Positions 37,144 to 49,000 of a DNA stretch of 64,000 nucleotides are shown here, one piece after another. Numbering within the stretch: the first letter of the stretch is position 1; each line of letters begins with the position of its first letter. Position numbers and translations under genes: made by a program. A model generated the notes under the pieces. That model was not told the origin of the DNA. It was given only the letters and a program-made list of their open reading frames with translations, and did no database searches. The stretch comes from Chrysemys picta bellii. Its lineage: Eukaryota; Chordata; Testudines; Emydidae. The stretch is from contig NC_088795.1 in assembly GCF_011386835.1 (NCBI RefSeq), positions 12,133,441 to 12,197,440 on the forward strand, in the 5' to 3' direction.

Positions 37144-37179
<36 letters not shown>
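37144..37179 (+). repeat. (AC)18 microsatellite
   Basis: 36 bases of uninterrupted AC dinucleotide, likely polymorphic in length. Confidence 0.98.
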
Positions 37180-37181
<2 letters not shown>

Positions 37182-38104
37182 CTGCTCACTGTGACTAGTC
37201 CTCCTCTTGCTCATTGCTTGTGTTAAACCACTCACAAGGCATGACATTGCACCAAACTTGGAGCTGCAAGATTGCAATGATGGCGCATTGGCAGGAAAAT
37301 ATTTGAGCTTGGTATCATTTGATCTACCACTGTTCTATGTTGACAAATGATAGATGCCTCATTAAACCACTCGATAGCTCAAAGTTATATGCCTCTCCAC
37401 AGGCTAGCAATAGCCAAGTGTGCGTCTGAAGCTCTCTTATAGTAGCTCGTTGTAGTGTGTATACCCTGCCATATGGTTTTAAGGACCAGCTGCTTAGAGA
37501 GAGTCTTTACTGATAAAGACAGATGGAGAGGGATTTCTTCCTGACAATAATATAGCTTTTGGATGTGCGACGTTTACCAAGGGATTTGGCCTATTAATCA
37601 GTGTTGTTAGCATATTGATTTAAAAGCTGCCAGGGGTTATTTTAAGGAAACAGTTCTTACACCCGTTACTGGAAAAGCCATCAAGGATATGAGAAAGGCA
37701 ACTCACTCTGTTACATTCATAGGCAGAAGCTGCCGAAACAAATAACTTTATAGGCTCCCATTCGTACCTGATGGCCATTGTAGGAAAAGGGGACTAGCCG
37801 AGCAATAGGGAAACCTGAAGCTTTTCCTTCTGTTGGGAATAAATTGGCCTTTCTGGTGCTATTAAAAAAAAAAGTGTAAAAAAAAAAGGGGGGGGGGGGA
37901 AAGGAGGCTCCTTATTTAAACCAAGTATCGAGTCAATCGGTGAGATTCCAAAGGAAAGATCTACAAGTGCTTTGTCGTCAGAGAGATGTAATTGCTTTAT
38001 ATACATTCAGTTGAGGATTTTTCAAAGGCCTTTTAAATCCAATCGGGGCCCTTCTGAAAGCTATCCTGGGTATGGCATTTATTTAAACACAAGTAGGCTG
38101 ACCG

Positions 38105-38227
38105 GAGGCAGGTTAGTTTTATGGGTGTGATTAGAAACCAGGGGAAATATTCCTAGCTCTGCCATAGACCCTTGCAGGACCTTGGGCAAGTAACGACCCT
38201 CCTTCCGCCTCCCTTTTCCTCTATGTC
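38105..38227 (+). mobile_element. MIR-like SINE, cut by a hAT-type insertion
   Basis: ATTCCTAGCTCTGCCATAG, CAGGACCTTGGGCAAGTAAC in plus orientation. The element at 38228 ends it. Confidence 0.6.
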
Positions 38228-38530
38228 AGCATTTCCCAAACTTTGGCTCCAGAGCGTGGTGAGCCGTGTGCTGTGCAGCGAGAGGTGGCCGCATGCCCTG
38301 CCCCCACCGGCCCCGCGCTGCACTGTGTGTGCTGCAACACGTCGACACACTCGCTCCACGGCACAGGGGGTGTCAGCTGCGCAGTGTGGAGCCCGCAGGC
38401 CGAAAGCTGGGTTGTTTCTGACCCAACCCGCAGCCAACACTTGTAGTCAGGGCCCCTGAAGGCCGTGTTACCAGCGGTGAGCCCAAAGGAGGTCATGGCA
38501 TCAAAAAGTCTGGGGACCACCACTCTGTGA
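38228..38530. mobile_element. Degenerate hAT-type element, inserted in a MIR-like copy
   Basis: CAGCATTTCCCAAACTTTGG at the left and AAAAGTCTGGGGACCACC at the right look like diverged inverted hAT ends. The GC-rich interior gives chance reading frames on both strands. It abruptly ends a MIR-like segment to its left. Boundaries are approximate. Confidence 0.55.
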
Positions 38531-39235
38531 AAAGTGGGGGATCCATGCTAAAACCTCTTCCTCACAGCGTTGATGATGTGTGGGCTGGCTCCCTGGAATG
38601 AAGACACTCACTCACGCAACCGATCTTGCCAGCACTTGCATATTTGATTCATAGTAAAAGCTGGTAACGGGCAGTAATCATTCAGTGTTAAAGGCTCTAT
38701 GAGGGAAACATTAGTACATGTTTAAAAACCAATTGTTGTCCAGGACTATTTTTCCTGGAGGACATAATTACTATTTAATCTGACTCATGAGACTTTTAAC
38801 ATATAAGCCTTTACATCAGTTCAGAACGCAGCCATGTGGCGAGTGCTTCACACTGGCACTGGAATCTAGCACATCATGGCAGACACTGCAGACCTTAAAC
38901 GGACGCTCACCATTTTATTTATTTAGTCAATGTTACAGGACGTGTTTTGGCAAGTGTGGAACACACGCCAGGGGTCGCCACAGAGGCCACCGCTATGTGT
39001 AACGTTTACCAGAAGAAATCAGTTTCACAGCACAGTAGGTGACAGAGCTGAGCATACGTAGTTACTGATGCTGAGGCAACTGTTTCAGAAGCTATGAAAT
39101 CTGGGGACCAAAAAACTTAGCTCCCATTTTAGGCACCAAACTAAATCTGAGATGTATTGAAAATTTTACCATGAAGTGTTTCACAAGGAGAACTGCTGGG
39201 TGTTTAGTTCAATTTGAAAATCTCTCTCTTATTTA

Positions 39236-39839
39236 TAGGCCCTACCAAATTCACAGCCATGAAAAATGCATCATGGACCGTGAAATCTGATCTTTTGTGT
39301 GCTTTTACCCTACGCTATGCAGATTTCACAGGGGAGACCAGCATTTCTCAAATTGGGGGTCCTGACCCAAAAGGGAGTTGTAGGGAGATCGTAAGGTTAT
39401 TTTAGGGAGGGGGGATTGCAGTGTTGCCACCCTTACTTCTGAACTTCCTTCAGAGCTGGGCAGCGGGAGAGTGGAGGCTATTGGCCAGACACCCAGCTCT
39501 GAAGGCAGCACCCCACCAGCAGCAATGCAGAAATAAGGGTGGCAATACCATACCATGCCATCCTTACTTCTGCTCGGTTGCTGTCGGTGGCTCTGCCTTC
39601 AGAGCCACTCTCCAGCTGCCCAGCTCTGAAGGCAATGCCGCCGTCAGCAGCAGCACAGAAGTAAGGGTAGCAGTACCGCAACCTTCCCCCCTCCCCAACT
39701 CCTTTTTGGATCAGGATCCCTACAATTACACCAGTGTGAAATTTCAGATTTAAATAGCTGAAATCACGAAATTGATCATTTTAAAAATCCTAAGACCATG
39801 AAGTTGACCAAAGTAGACTGTGAGTTTGGCAGGGCTCTA
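39236..39839. mobile_element. 604-bp non-autonomous hAT-type element, nested
   Basis: Termini TAGGCCCTACCAAATTCAC and (inverted) TAGAGCCCTGCCAAACTCAC match at most positions. The exact 8-bp duplication CTTATTTA flanks it (39228-39235, 39840-39847). An inner section from about 39345 to 39730 starts AGCATTTCTCAAATTGGGGG and ends TTTTTGGATCAGGATCCC, resembling a second hAT-type unit lodged inside. That inner part has inverted copies of CCACCCTTACTTCTG. Confidence 0.85.
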
Positions 39840-39999
39840 CTTATTTATGGGCCTAAATGGAAGCAGAGCTCTTTAGGAAACCTGGCCACTCATGCTTCCA
39901 GATGTTCTGCTGGTCATGGAACTATACAGCCAGCAATTGTGGATGTCCACATCAAGGCACCTTAAAAGGAGTTTGATTTTCTAGAAATGCTATATATCC

Positions 40000-42200
40000 T
40001 CCTGGGAAAATCAGACTTCTTCACGGTGACTCAAACTGGGCCTCCAGCGTCACTAGTCATTTTAGCCAACCTTAGCCAGGTGCTTTTGGGAGCTATGTTC
40101 AAGTCACCCTACTTGTTCATGAACTAGGAAGGGAACATAACTCCTGCCTGTGAGAGGGTGTCAAACTTGATTTACGGAGGAATATCCTGCATGCGTAATG
40201 GGTGCTGAACAAGTTCACATAGTGCAGGAATACCCTGGGATAGTCAGTTCTCAGGCAGTGGTAAACAGCTTGATTACACAGTGGAAATTTCCCTTGCATT
40301 GCCCTCCATTCTCCACATGGAGCGGGAAATGCTTACCACTTGTTAGACCACATCCGTCGTATAGAAAAATTAGTTCCCGCCTCTACTGAAAATTGAGCAA
40401 CTGGGCAAACACCCACCTTCCTTTCTTTCTCCCATGCTTGGAAGTCATTCCCCATAAACATCCACACAGCCACTCCAAGAGCTACCTTCCACGCTCTCCT
40501 CCACTGCAAGGACTACAAAAAAATGTAAGAGTTGCTGCACCCCACCAGCCTGTCTCATTGTTGCCGTATACTCCCCTGTCTACGGCCAACAGTTGACTCT
40601 TGTTTTATACATACATGGTTCCTGCCTCAGGGGCTTACAATCTTTTAGGTCTGCATCTGTACAGCCCCTAGCACCTGGGGTCCTTGGTTGTGACTATGGT
40701 ATACAGAAATACAAATAATAAATGGGACTGATTCTGCAGGTAGACAGCAGTCATGTGAATGACAGTTTGTGAAGTTGCTGGAGCTTACAGGGAAAGGGTC
40801 ACGGCCCTTTGATTCCACACACTAGGGCCTGCGTTCTCACAGCACGGAGAGTGCTTATTGTTGCCACAACTATTGAAGCAAAATGGAGACGGCTCACAAA
40901 GCCTGAGACAGGCCAGCAGCCTTTCATGCCAGTTTTAGTAGCAAGTAACAGCAGAAAATCTACTTGGGGGAGGGCGGGAAATGCTGTTTATGCAGAGGCC
41001 GGTTTCATGGAACCAAATGCTGCAATCTTAACCATAAAATGTTGCAATACATGCCGGTCAGGTGGAGGCTGTCTCCTTGATGCTCAATCCAATTTCACAC
41101 TCACACATAGGACAGAAGGAATGAGGTACACAGAGTGTTTCCTGGTAATAGGCTTCAGATAAAGATTATGTGAAGAAAAATAGGAATTTGTTTTATGCTC
41201 ATATGGTAAAGGTCACTCAGGCAATGCCTAGGGAGTAACAAACAGCCCTCCCAAGGGACATACTAGACAGTACTTACAGAACCAACGTCCCTAACAGAAT
41301 CGCAGCCCCAGCCCCCTACAGAGGTGTTGTTTGTAATGGAAGTTGTTAGTAACATCCAGCCCTTAGCTTAGAAAAGTCAAGAGATAAGGCTGTACCCATC
41401 CATTCAGAGTGAGGTTTACCCAGAAAGGTCTCTTATCCCTGCCCTTGTGTCACCCCACAAGCACCTACACTTCTGTTTTTGTCATCTCTAAAACCTTGTC
41501 AACCAAGGCTAAAGAAATAAGGCAAATGCAGGTAGCAATATACGGTGAAAGAGGTGGAGGACATAGGCAGATACACTTCCAAGTCAAAGGCTAGTTGTGG
41601 CTTTAAGGCAACACGCTGACAGACTAATAACCCTCAAACATTCTGTTTTTCCTGTTCTACATACCATTTCAAGACTATGATGAGCACAGTAGAGTGTGCC
41701 ACTAAACTCATTAAAGAGCTGCAGGATATTTAAGACTAAAGAGTGTTAGTCTCTCTACTTTTATTATGCATAGCTTTCCTCCCATTCCATACTGTTGGGC
41801 TGATGGTCTGTACAACTCGAGTTTAGACCTCTGTCTTCTACATAACAGGAGACATTACGTCCAACTCCACCATTCATTAATGCAAGACTTGGAAGATTAG
41901 TTCCTTTTACAGTAGTTACTGAACAAAGTGCTTCTATTTTACCAAATCAGGGTCTTCCTTTTCCATATTGGATTAGAGCACAAAGTGGGTGAGGCTACAT
42001 ACTTTTGGAGATCTGTGCCTGTATAACTAGTTTACTCTTAAAGTCATTTAAAGTTCTTTATATCATTGGTTTGCAGCCTTGTCCATGGAAACTAGAGATT
42101 CACAACAGAAAACTGACAACTTACCCTTCTCATTAAGTCATTGAGAAGAATGTGGGTTTACAATCCCTCTCCCTGTTCGCAACCCCTAGTTGAGGGATCA
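40000..42200. other. Intergenic region downstream of AREG: nothing recognised
   Basis: Between the 604-bp hAT-type element and the AREG 3' end I find no repeat family I can name and no convincing exon. BTC, the neighbour expected on this side in mammals, was looked for and not seen. Confidence 0.5.
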
Positions 42201-42276
42201 AGTTTTGGGTCATCACTTTTCTTTTATCTCAACACCCCTTGATCAGAATAAATTAGACTATTTACGTAAAAAGAAG

Positions 42277-42282
42277 TTTATT
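42277..42282 (-). terminator. AREG polyadenylation signal AATAAA
   Basis: On the minus strand AATAAA reads 42282 to 42277, just after the AU-rich CTATTTATTTTAT and before a T-rich run. Cleavage would be expected near 42255-42262. It is assigned to AREG because it follows the sequence that resembles the mammalian AREG 3' UTR. Confidence 0.7.
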
Positions 42283-42284
42283 AT

Positions 42285-42350
42285 AAAATAAATAGGTTTC
42301 CTTTAGGTTATGCACATACCTTAAATATTAAATACAGTAATAAATATTTA
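42285..42350 (-). promoter_or_regulatory. AU-rich element cluster in AREG 3' UTR
   Basis: Read on the minus strand, four ATTTA pentamers fall within about 65 nt (AATATTTATTA, two in TATTTAATATTTAA, and CTATTTATTTTAT). Clusters of this type recruit mRNA-destabilising proteins, which fits an immediate-early-type growth-factor transcript. The motifs are visible; the decay function is inferred. Confidence 0.6.
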
Positions 42351-43044
42351 CAATAGTATAAAACTCTGTACTTACATACTTACAGAAATAAAATTTAATT
42401 TAACAGTTTCGCTTAACCATCAGAAAAGATTTTTCTATTAAGCCTTAGAAATAAATTATAAGCATACTTGACTCCTGAAAAGAATGCAATACTTCATGCA
42501 CAACATTTGGTTTGAATCGGTTAGGGAAAGTTCTCAAATGAGATCATAAGGACACAAGTCAGCAAAAGGAGATTTTTAAGACAAAGTACTTTAGAAAATT
42601 CTGTGCATTTCAAGGGGGGGAGGGGAAATCACAATAACTTTATAGATATTGTTAATATTCAGCACAAGCGGTAGCATCTGACTCTAGCTCTTCTCCAGAA
42701 GAGGGGTTCTCTATTACCGAGACTAGAAAATATTTGATATCTTAGACTTCTAGGACTTCAACTTTTATTACTTGAGGTTTAGTTGGAAGTGCCAAGATCT
42801 GGAAGCCCAGGGAGAAAGCTCTGGACAAGGAGATCATAGACAGAAACGACTAATAAATTAACTGGCAGAGGTTCTGTAACAAAAGACCCAAGAAATGGGT
42901 TTGCTTCCACATTTTCTGGAAGTTCAGAGTGCTCATGTTTTCTTTAATGAGTATCTTAGCTGGGGCAACAGCACCTAGTTCTTGATCTTATGAACTTAGG
43001 TTTTCTTCTAGTACATTGGACAATGAAAAGCCTGGAGACAATCT

Positions 43045-43304
43045 ACAAGAAGCAATGGTCTCAAGTTGCAGTGGGGGAGGTCTAGGTTGGATAATAGGAA
43101 AAACTTTTTCACTAGGAGGGTGGTGAAGCACTGGAATGGGTTAGCTAGGGAGGTGGTGGAATCTCCTTCCTTAGGAGTTTTTAAGGTCAGGCTTGACAAA
43201 GCCCTAGCTGGGATGAGTTAGTTGGGGACTGGTCCTGCTTGGAGCAGGGGGTTGGACTAGATGACCTCCTGAGGTCCCTTCCAACCCTGATATTCTATTA
43301 TTCT
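43045..43304 (+). mobile_element. CR1 LINE 3' end in AREG intron 5
   Basis: Plus-strand CR1 end with GGTTGGATAATAGG, AACTTTTTCACTAGGAGG, GCACTGGAATGGGTTAGC, GGGGGTTGGACTAGATGACC and a terminal ATTCTATTATTCTA. It is 5'-truncated and lies antisense to AREG transcription. Confidence 0.92.
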
Positions 43305-43482
43305 AATTGAAACTCCAAAGCAATCACTCGGTCCAGCAAACGCATGCATAACGTTACTCATATGAAGAGTCCCATTGAAGTCAATGGAACTGCTCATGTT
43401 CGCAGGATCAGGGCCCAGGTTGGTTACAAAAGGAATCTTCAGTGAGATCATGAATAGAGTTTGGGGAAGAACCAGAGTCAGG

Positions 43483-43713
43483 GCTTGTCTACACCATGCT
43501 TTAGGCTGCACTAGTACGTCATGTGCAAACTGGAGTAGGTGGACCCTGCTGGCACTGCAAGCTTCCCAGTGCACACTGATGCTTGAAACAGGACGATGTC
43601 AATCTGCACTAGGGAACCTGTAGCATGCACCAGCAAGGTCAACACAGACCAGTTAGTCCACAGCACACTAGTGCAGACTAGAACTCAACCCCCGCTGGTG
43701 CAGACACGCCTTC
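43483..43713. mobile_element. MITE in AREG intron 5
   Basis: AGGGCTTGTCTACACCA at the left and TGGTGCAGACACGCCTT at the right are imperfect inverted ends. The interior has several TGCACTAG / CTAGTGCA motifs. A partial relative (AGACCCTTTAGTGCGCACCAG) is visible near 17885-17915. Confidence 0.6.
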
Positions 43714-45933
43714 AGATTCCTGGTCTGCTGCTAATAGAGCAGATACGGCACGTAGGATCACAGGGGTGGGAGAAGAAAACTCGTGCCCACACCTGTCGTG
43801 CACCTCCAGTCACAAAGGTCTGGGGAACAAGCTTAATCAAATCGCGTCCTGCTTCCTTTTGTGTAACGATGGGGGAGAAAGGGGCAACAAGCCCTCTGTT
43901 CTCCTTAAAGCCACGATCTCCCTTAAATGGAGATTTCCCGACAACAGGCCTGACTGCAGGACATTTGCAGCAAACAGCAAAAGTCAAAAGGAATGTTATC
44001 CAGGTAGCAGCAGAAAGATGGTAGTCTTCCATCAACGACAGGATGGGGCCCACTGGCAGCAGTTCCCATGTAGCTCCCGACAGTGGTGCTTTTAACACTC
44101 TAGTTGCAACATCCTCCACATTGGGCAGCCAGGATGTGTTGGCAGCAGCCCAGCCCAGCCAGCTTCTCAGCATCAAATTGTTCTTCAGAGGCCTCCCTAC
44201 AGGATCGGTGTTGATTGAGTGGGGCCTCCTGGCAACAGCTCCTAGTGGCTCCAGCACTGGCCATCTCCTACATGCGTCTTCATGAAGGAGTTACTCTGCA
44301 GCTTCGGCAAAGGTCGTTTCAGCTTCACGTTCTGCAAGAGACAGACTAAATTGTACCATTTGAAGGGCAATGCAAGTTCTGACCCAATTTGAAAGTCAAG
44401 CCACAGCAGACTGAACATTTAGTCTTTGCTGTCAGAGTCTATATGCTGAAAGATTTGGGGTTTCTTACTGCCTTTCTCTAAGCAGTTATCAAAGAAGCTT
44501 TAAGGCCCGAATACTTGTTTCCTTGAAAAAGTATCAACTGGTCCAGGCATAAATCTAAAGCTATGGGGCCAGATCCCAGCTGGTGTAGATCTGCATATAT
44601 CCACCAGCTACAGTTTACACGGGTTCGAGATGTGGCCCCATGGCCTGTACTCGAGATTATTCTTTCCAGTTATTTCTTGGCTAACTCTATCAGCCTCTAG
44701 CTCATTGACCGCAAGATATGCCAGGGGTCCTTGGCTCTGAGATTAGACCTAGTCCTTTAGCCAAGAGGGGGGAGGGGGGAAGTGATTGATTACTCCATTA
44801 AAAAAAATATCCCCATGCAATCTGGATTTTGCATAAGTAGGTGAGAAAGCTAGATTTTAAGGGATTTTAGGGAGCCTGGAAGACAAAGCAGGACTGAATG
44901 GGTCAGAGAACTGACAGGATACCAAGTCATGTGGAGGTCACTAGTTCATATTTAGATGCAGCTAGGACATGACAAGGTTTTAGCCAAGGCGTGACATGCA
45001 TGAGAATTTGTTTTACAGCACTCAGTTATGCCACATGCTGCCTTCTCCTCTGATCACCCCACCCCATGCAAATACATGCTGGTGGTGTCAATTCTCCAGC
45101 AGGACAGATGCCCACATCACAGCAAGCTGGCACCACTATAGGCACTCAAAAAATACAACATCTGTATTGACTGACTAGACATTTCTTTTCCTCATGTTTA
45201 AATATGGCTCCTGCAGTCCGAGGCAGGGACAAGATGTTAGGAAGCTTGTGCTGTCCTTGTACGGAGGAATTTTGGTCTCCAAGGCCAAGTCTGAATGACT
45301 GTTTCATGAAGCAAAGTACTGACTTCAGTTATTTAGATACTACCGAGTCTCCCTCGGTAACAGAATGAATAGAAAAACCCATGACAGGGAACACAGTGCT
45401 TGGCGCCCTCCCCCCAGGCAGTCCATGCACGGTTTCTTCTTCCGTCATGACTCAGAAGTAGTCTATGGCCTCAGAGGGAGCATGCACTTCAAAGTGCCAG
45501 AGCCCATGGGGAGGGAGGCTACGTACTGCTCCCATACTGAACAATGGCTTTCCCTCACCTCCAGCCCCTCCTGTGAGCCGGGGAAAGCAGACAGAAGGAA
45601 GCGTTGATGCTGTTAAAACAGCAGGAATTTCTGCACAGGTTTGTCAAGGCTTGAAGGAGACAAGAGGCTACTAGGTCATTCACCTGGGACCAGGCATTTC
45701 AGGGTCTTCCCATCCCTTGCCTCGGCACATGACGGGAAACAGGTTCCGCAAGTACCCACAAGGCTATTACCCACACCAGGAGTTTGGGATCCTGTTTCCA
45801 ACAGTTGTGCACAGAGCAAGAGTCTTAAACTCCCAGTTATGCAGAATTAGGAAGCGCGCGAGCGTTTTGTGGATGGTGCAAGCTTAGAATATCATCGAAC
45901 GCACGCAATGTCATTCTGTACCTGCGCTCTCCT

Positions 45934-46021
45934 TTACACGCCAACATGGCCATTTCCAGTCTCTTGTCTGAGCTTTTTTCTTTCCTCCTTTTCTTCATAT
46001 TGAGGATACGTTTTCCTGACC
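45934..46021 (-). CDS. AREG: AREG coding exon 5 (cytoplasmic tail and stop)
   Basis: The acceptor GTGACTCCACAG precedes 46021. The first G completes Gln192, then 28 codons lead to TAA at 45936-45934. The tail reads [22 protein letters not shown] and ends NGHVGV, aligning with the [11 protein letters not shown] of human AREG. A donor-like CAG|GTACAG lies 12 nt after the stop (GT at 45921-45920), consistent with a separate noncoding last exon as in mammals. The exact UTR splice is inferred. Confidence 0.93.
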
Positions 46022-49000
46022 CTGTGGAGTCACAAAGCATTAGGGTTTAGAGCTCATTCGGAGTGAGTAGGTTGGTCCCCCATCCCGAAAGCGTATCCTC
46101 CAATAGTCCGACTGTAGCTGTAAGGAACCAGCTTGTGGAAAGCAGGAGCACTGCTTGTTTGCTAAGCATTTTCCGCCCTGAACATACACTGCTGTAATCC
46201 TTGCACAGCTCCAGGGATGGAGCCAGCAAAAGGAAATTCCAGTTCTAAAATACTGGACATTTCCAGGGGACTTTTCAGCCCTATGCTTAACCCTTTCTTG
46301 TAATGGGTCACAATCCTCATTTTGATCAGTTTTTACCAGGATTTCAACGGGAACAGGCCAAGGTTGAGCGCTTTTGATAAATTCTACCTTAAGTACCTTG
46401 TCCAAGATCATACAACGGTTCTGGAATAGAAGCCAAGAATCCAGCACCACCCCCGACTGCCTGCTTTAACTACGGTCTTATTACTGTTCTTAAGACTTTG
46501 AGGACTTCTTGCCCAAGCCATAGGTCAGCAGGAGAAGGTTTTAGACCGTTTTTTGCAAACCTGAGGCTTGTGCCTAAAGTGCAAGTTTGTGGAAGGTCCT
46601 AGTTGGACAAGACAAGTTTAATTCGATTTTAGTCAGACACTTTAATATATAATCCCCATTTTAAAATCAGACTCTGTGCTTTACAAATGTGAACTAGTTA
46701 CTCTTCACAATACCCCAGAGAATGAAAGACGTATCCCATCTGTAACGTGGCCAGTTGTGTCTGCATCAGCATTTCTTAAAATGAGATTTAAGTATGAAGC
46801 AATAAACAGACAAAAGTGCACACCTTTATTTCCTGAATTGCAGGAATGGGTACAGCATGTACCTAATTCAGTTATTATAGTGTCATCTGTCTAGTCTAAT
46901 TTTAGATCCTGGCTTTTGAGTTTGCTTTGCATGATCCCAAGCTGCAGTACAGTATGATTTATTGCGTAATCAGCTTTAGTTCCACAGGGGCACATAGGCT
47001 AGCTCGCTACACATCATATAGAGCGTGCCCTAACTCCGTGGTTCTCAAAACCGGTCCACCATTTGTGCGGGGAAAGCCCCTGGCCAGTTTGTTTATCTGC
47101 CGCATCCGCAGGTCTGGCCGATTGTGGCTCCCACTGGCCACTGTTCACCGCTCCAGGCCAATGGGGGCTGCGGGAAGGGTGGCCAGCACGTCCCTCGGCC
47201 TGCACCGCTTCCCGCAGCCCCCCCATTGGCCTGGAGCAGCGAACTGTGGCCAGTGGGAGCTGCTATCGGTCAAACCTGCGGACGCGGCAGGTAAACAAAC
47301 TGGCCCGGCCCGCCAGGGGCTTTCCCTGAACAAGTGGCGGGCTGGCTTTGAGAACCACTGCCCTAACGGACATGAAAAAGTTTTTAAAAAATGGGACATA
47401 AGCACAAACCGGAGTTCCATCAATGCATTTCACACATTATCAGCTACCACACAGTGCTCATAAGTGGCTAATTTTGCAGAGGGTGGTAAGAACAGCTTTC
47501 AAATGGCTTATTGCTAATAGAGCTCCAGATTTTGGCTACATTCAATGCCCTCAGCCTTTATCTGGGAATAGTGTTTCTATACATTTTAGGGGAACAGAGG
47601 AAGGGACAGAGATCTGATTGGCACATGCCCACATGAGGAATGCTTCACTGAAGACTGGGCTCTAGTTCATCAGTGTAACAATGGAATTACTTCATTTGTG
47701 ATCACCCCGTTGCATGAGTAACATCACAGAGATAAGAATCAAGGCAATATAGTAGAGCACAAATTCATTGTGCTTTCTGGGCACCTCGCCTTGAACACAT
47801 GATCTTGTGTACAAGGCATGGGGGAAGTCAACAGTTCCTATTTACTTTTTTTTTGGCATGTGCCTATTTAAGATAATCATTTAGATCACCATCTGAACCA
47901 AAATGTTGGTAAAGTCAGCAAGGTTTTGGGTTGGCAATTACTCCATGTCCCTCATGTTCAGTTTTCCAAGGGGCACCTACTTATGCAACTTAGTTTTGAC
48001 TCTTGACTAGAAAGACTCTTGTTCCCTCCTGTTGTGTGTCAGATATATGGACGTTTGGTCATGTGTCGAGGTAGAGTTTTGCCTGGGTTACTTGCAAATC
48101 AACCTCTTGTCATAGAGATTACACTAAGCATATATTTTACACAGTTTTTGTCTGGTATTCGTGATCTAGAAGGCCTACTCCTATGAAGTTAAGCGTACAT
48201 TTAGAGGTCTATATGTTCATACTCCACCTCCACTTCCCACCTCCCCCATGGACATCAATGGGAGCTCCATGTTCTGGTAGAGGACACTATCAGCTTAGAA
48301 TGGAGCTAGTCTCCATTTTTCACCACTAGTCTCTACTTCCGTATCCTCCAATGCCACTTCTGCTCCCAGCTATGGCGAAGATTGGGAAAAGCTATACAAC
48401 ATAACATGAGTGACTGACCTAGACTCCCGGTGCTCAATGCATACCCCACCACCTTTTTGGTCACCTTACAAACTCATCTCCATTGATTGACCAGTTTACA
48501 GTCCAACATGGATTTTTTTTTAAAAAGTAAACTCCTCAAGGCAGGGACCAGTCTTATTTTATGCACGTGAAGGGCCAAGCACACTCAACTCGCTCTGCAG
48601 CAGTGTAACCCCAGACCATACCACGCAAGCTACTATTTAAGCTAGACTTGAAAGTGCTATACTTACTGCACTATAACAATGACGACAATCGCAATGAAGC
48701 TGATGCTGGACAGCAGAACAGCTACCACCACCAATATCGTTGTGGAATAGTTGCCTATGTCATTTCTCTTATGAGTCTTCATGAACTGTTCACCACAGCG
48801 TTCACCAAAATAATCCTGATGGCATCTGAAAATAACCCACATTAATATCAGCATTAGTTCCAGGAGCATTGGGTGGCCTGTCTGAAGCCAAGCAAACATG
48901 CACAGTCAGGTGACATTTTAGTCAACTGACACAGGGGTCCAGGTGCTAGTGTTAGAGAATTTGCAGGAAATGCAGTCATCATTCTAGCCCAAGGTTTGCC

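Larger units (their letters stand above)
42258..42873 (-). other. AREG: AREG noncoding last exon (3' UTR), boundaries approximate
   Basis: The minus-strand sequence from about 42420 down to 42277 resembles, as I remember it, the end of the human AREG mRNA: a TTTTATTTCTGTA stretch, TGTAAATATTTATT, TATTTAATATTTAA, CTATTTATTTTAT, then AATAAACTTCTTTTT. The proposed acceptor CTTTTGTTACAG precedes 42873 and would pair with the donor at 45921 (intron 5 about 3.05 kb). The 3' end is set about 20 nt past AATAAA. The 3' part is well supported. The 5' boundary is the best acceptor I could see and could be wrong. Confidence 0.6.

Noticed and set aside
37144..37179. Tandem repeat as a possible CRISPR-like array
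   Set aside because: Simple AC dinucleotide run with no spacers; vertebrate DNA.
1..42200. Search for betacellulin exons on the plus strand
   Set aside because: No six-cysteine EGF half-exon with splice sites was found by eye.
43712..44257. 181-codon minus-strand frame in AREG intron 5
   Set aside because: It has the same orientation as AREG but no recognisable domain, no clear splice sites, and begins at the edge of a MITE. Left out as probable chance.
46040..46450. 136-codon minus-strand frame just upstream of AREG exon 5
   Set aside because: It lies in intron 4, ends next to the exon 5 acceptor in another frame and shows no similarity to EGF-family tails.
46927..47463. 178-codon plus-strand frame
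   Set aside because: It mostly covers the palindromic hAT MITE at 47036-47360, and a similar frame appears in its sister copy at 62170-62541.
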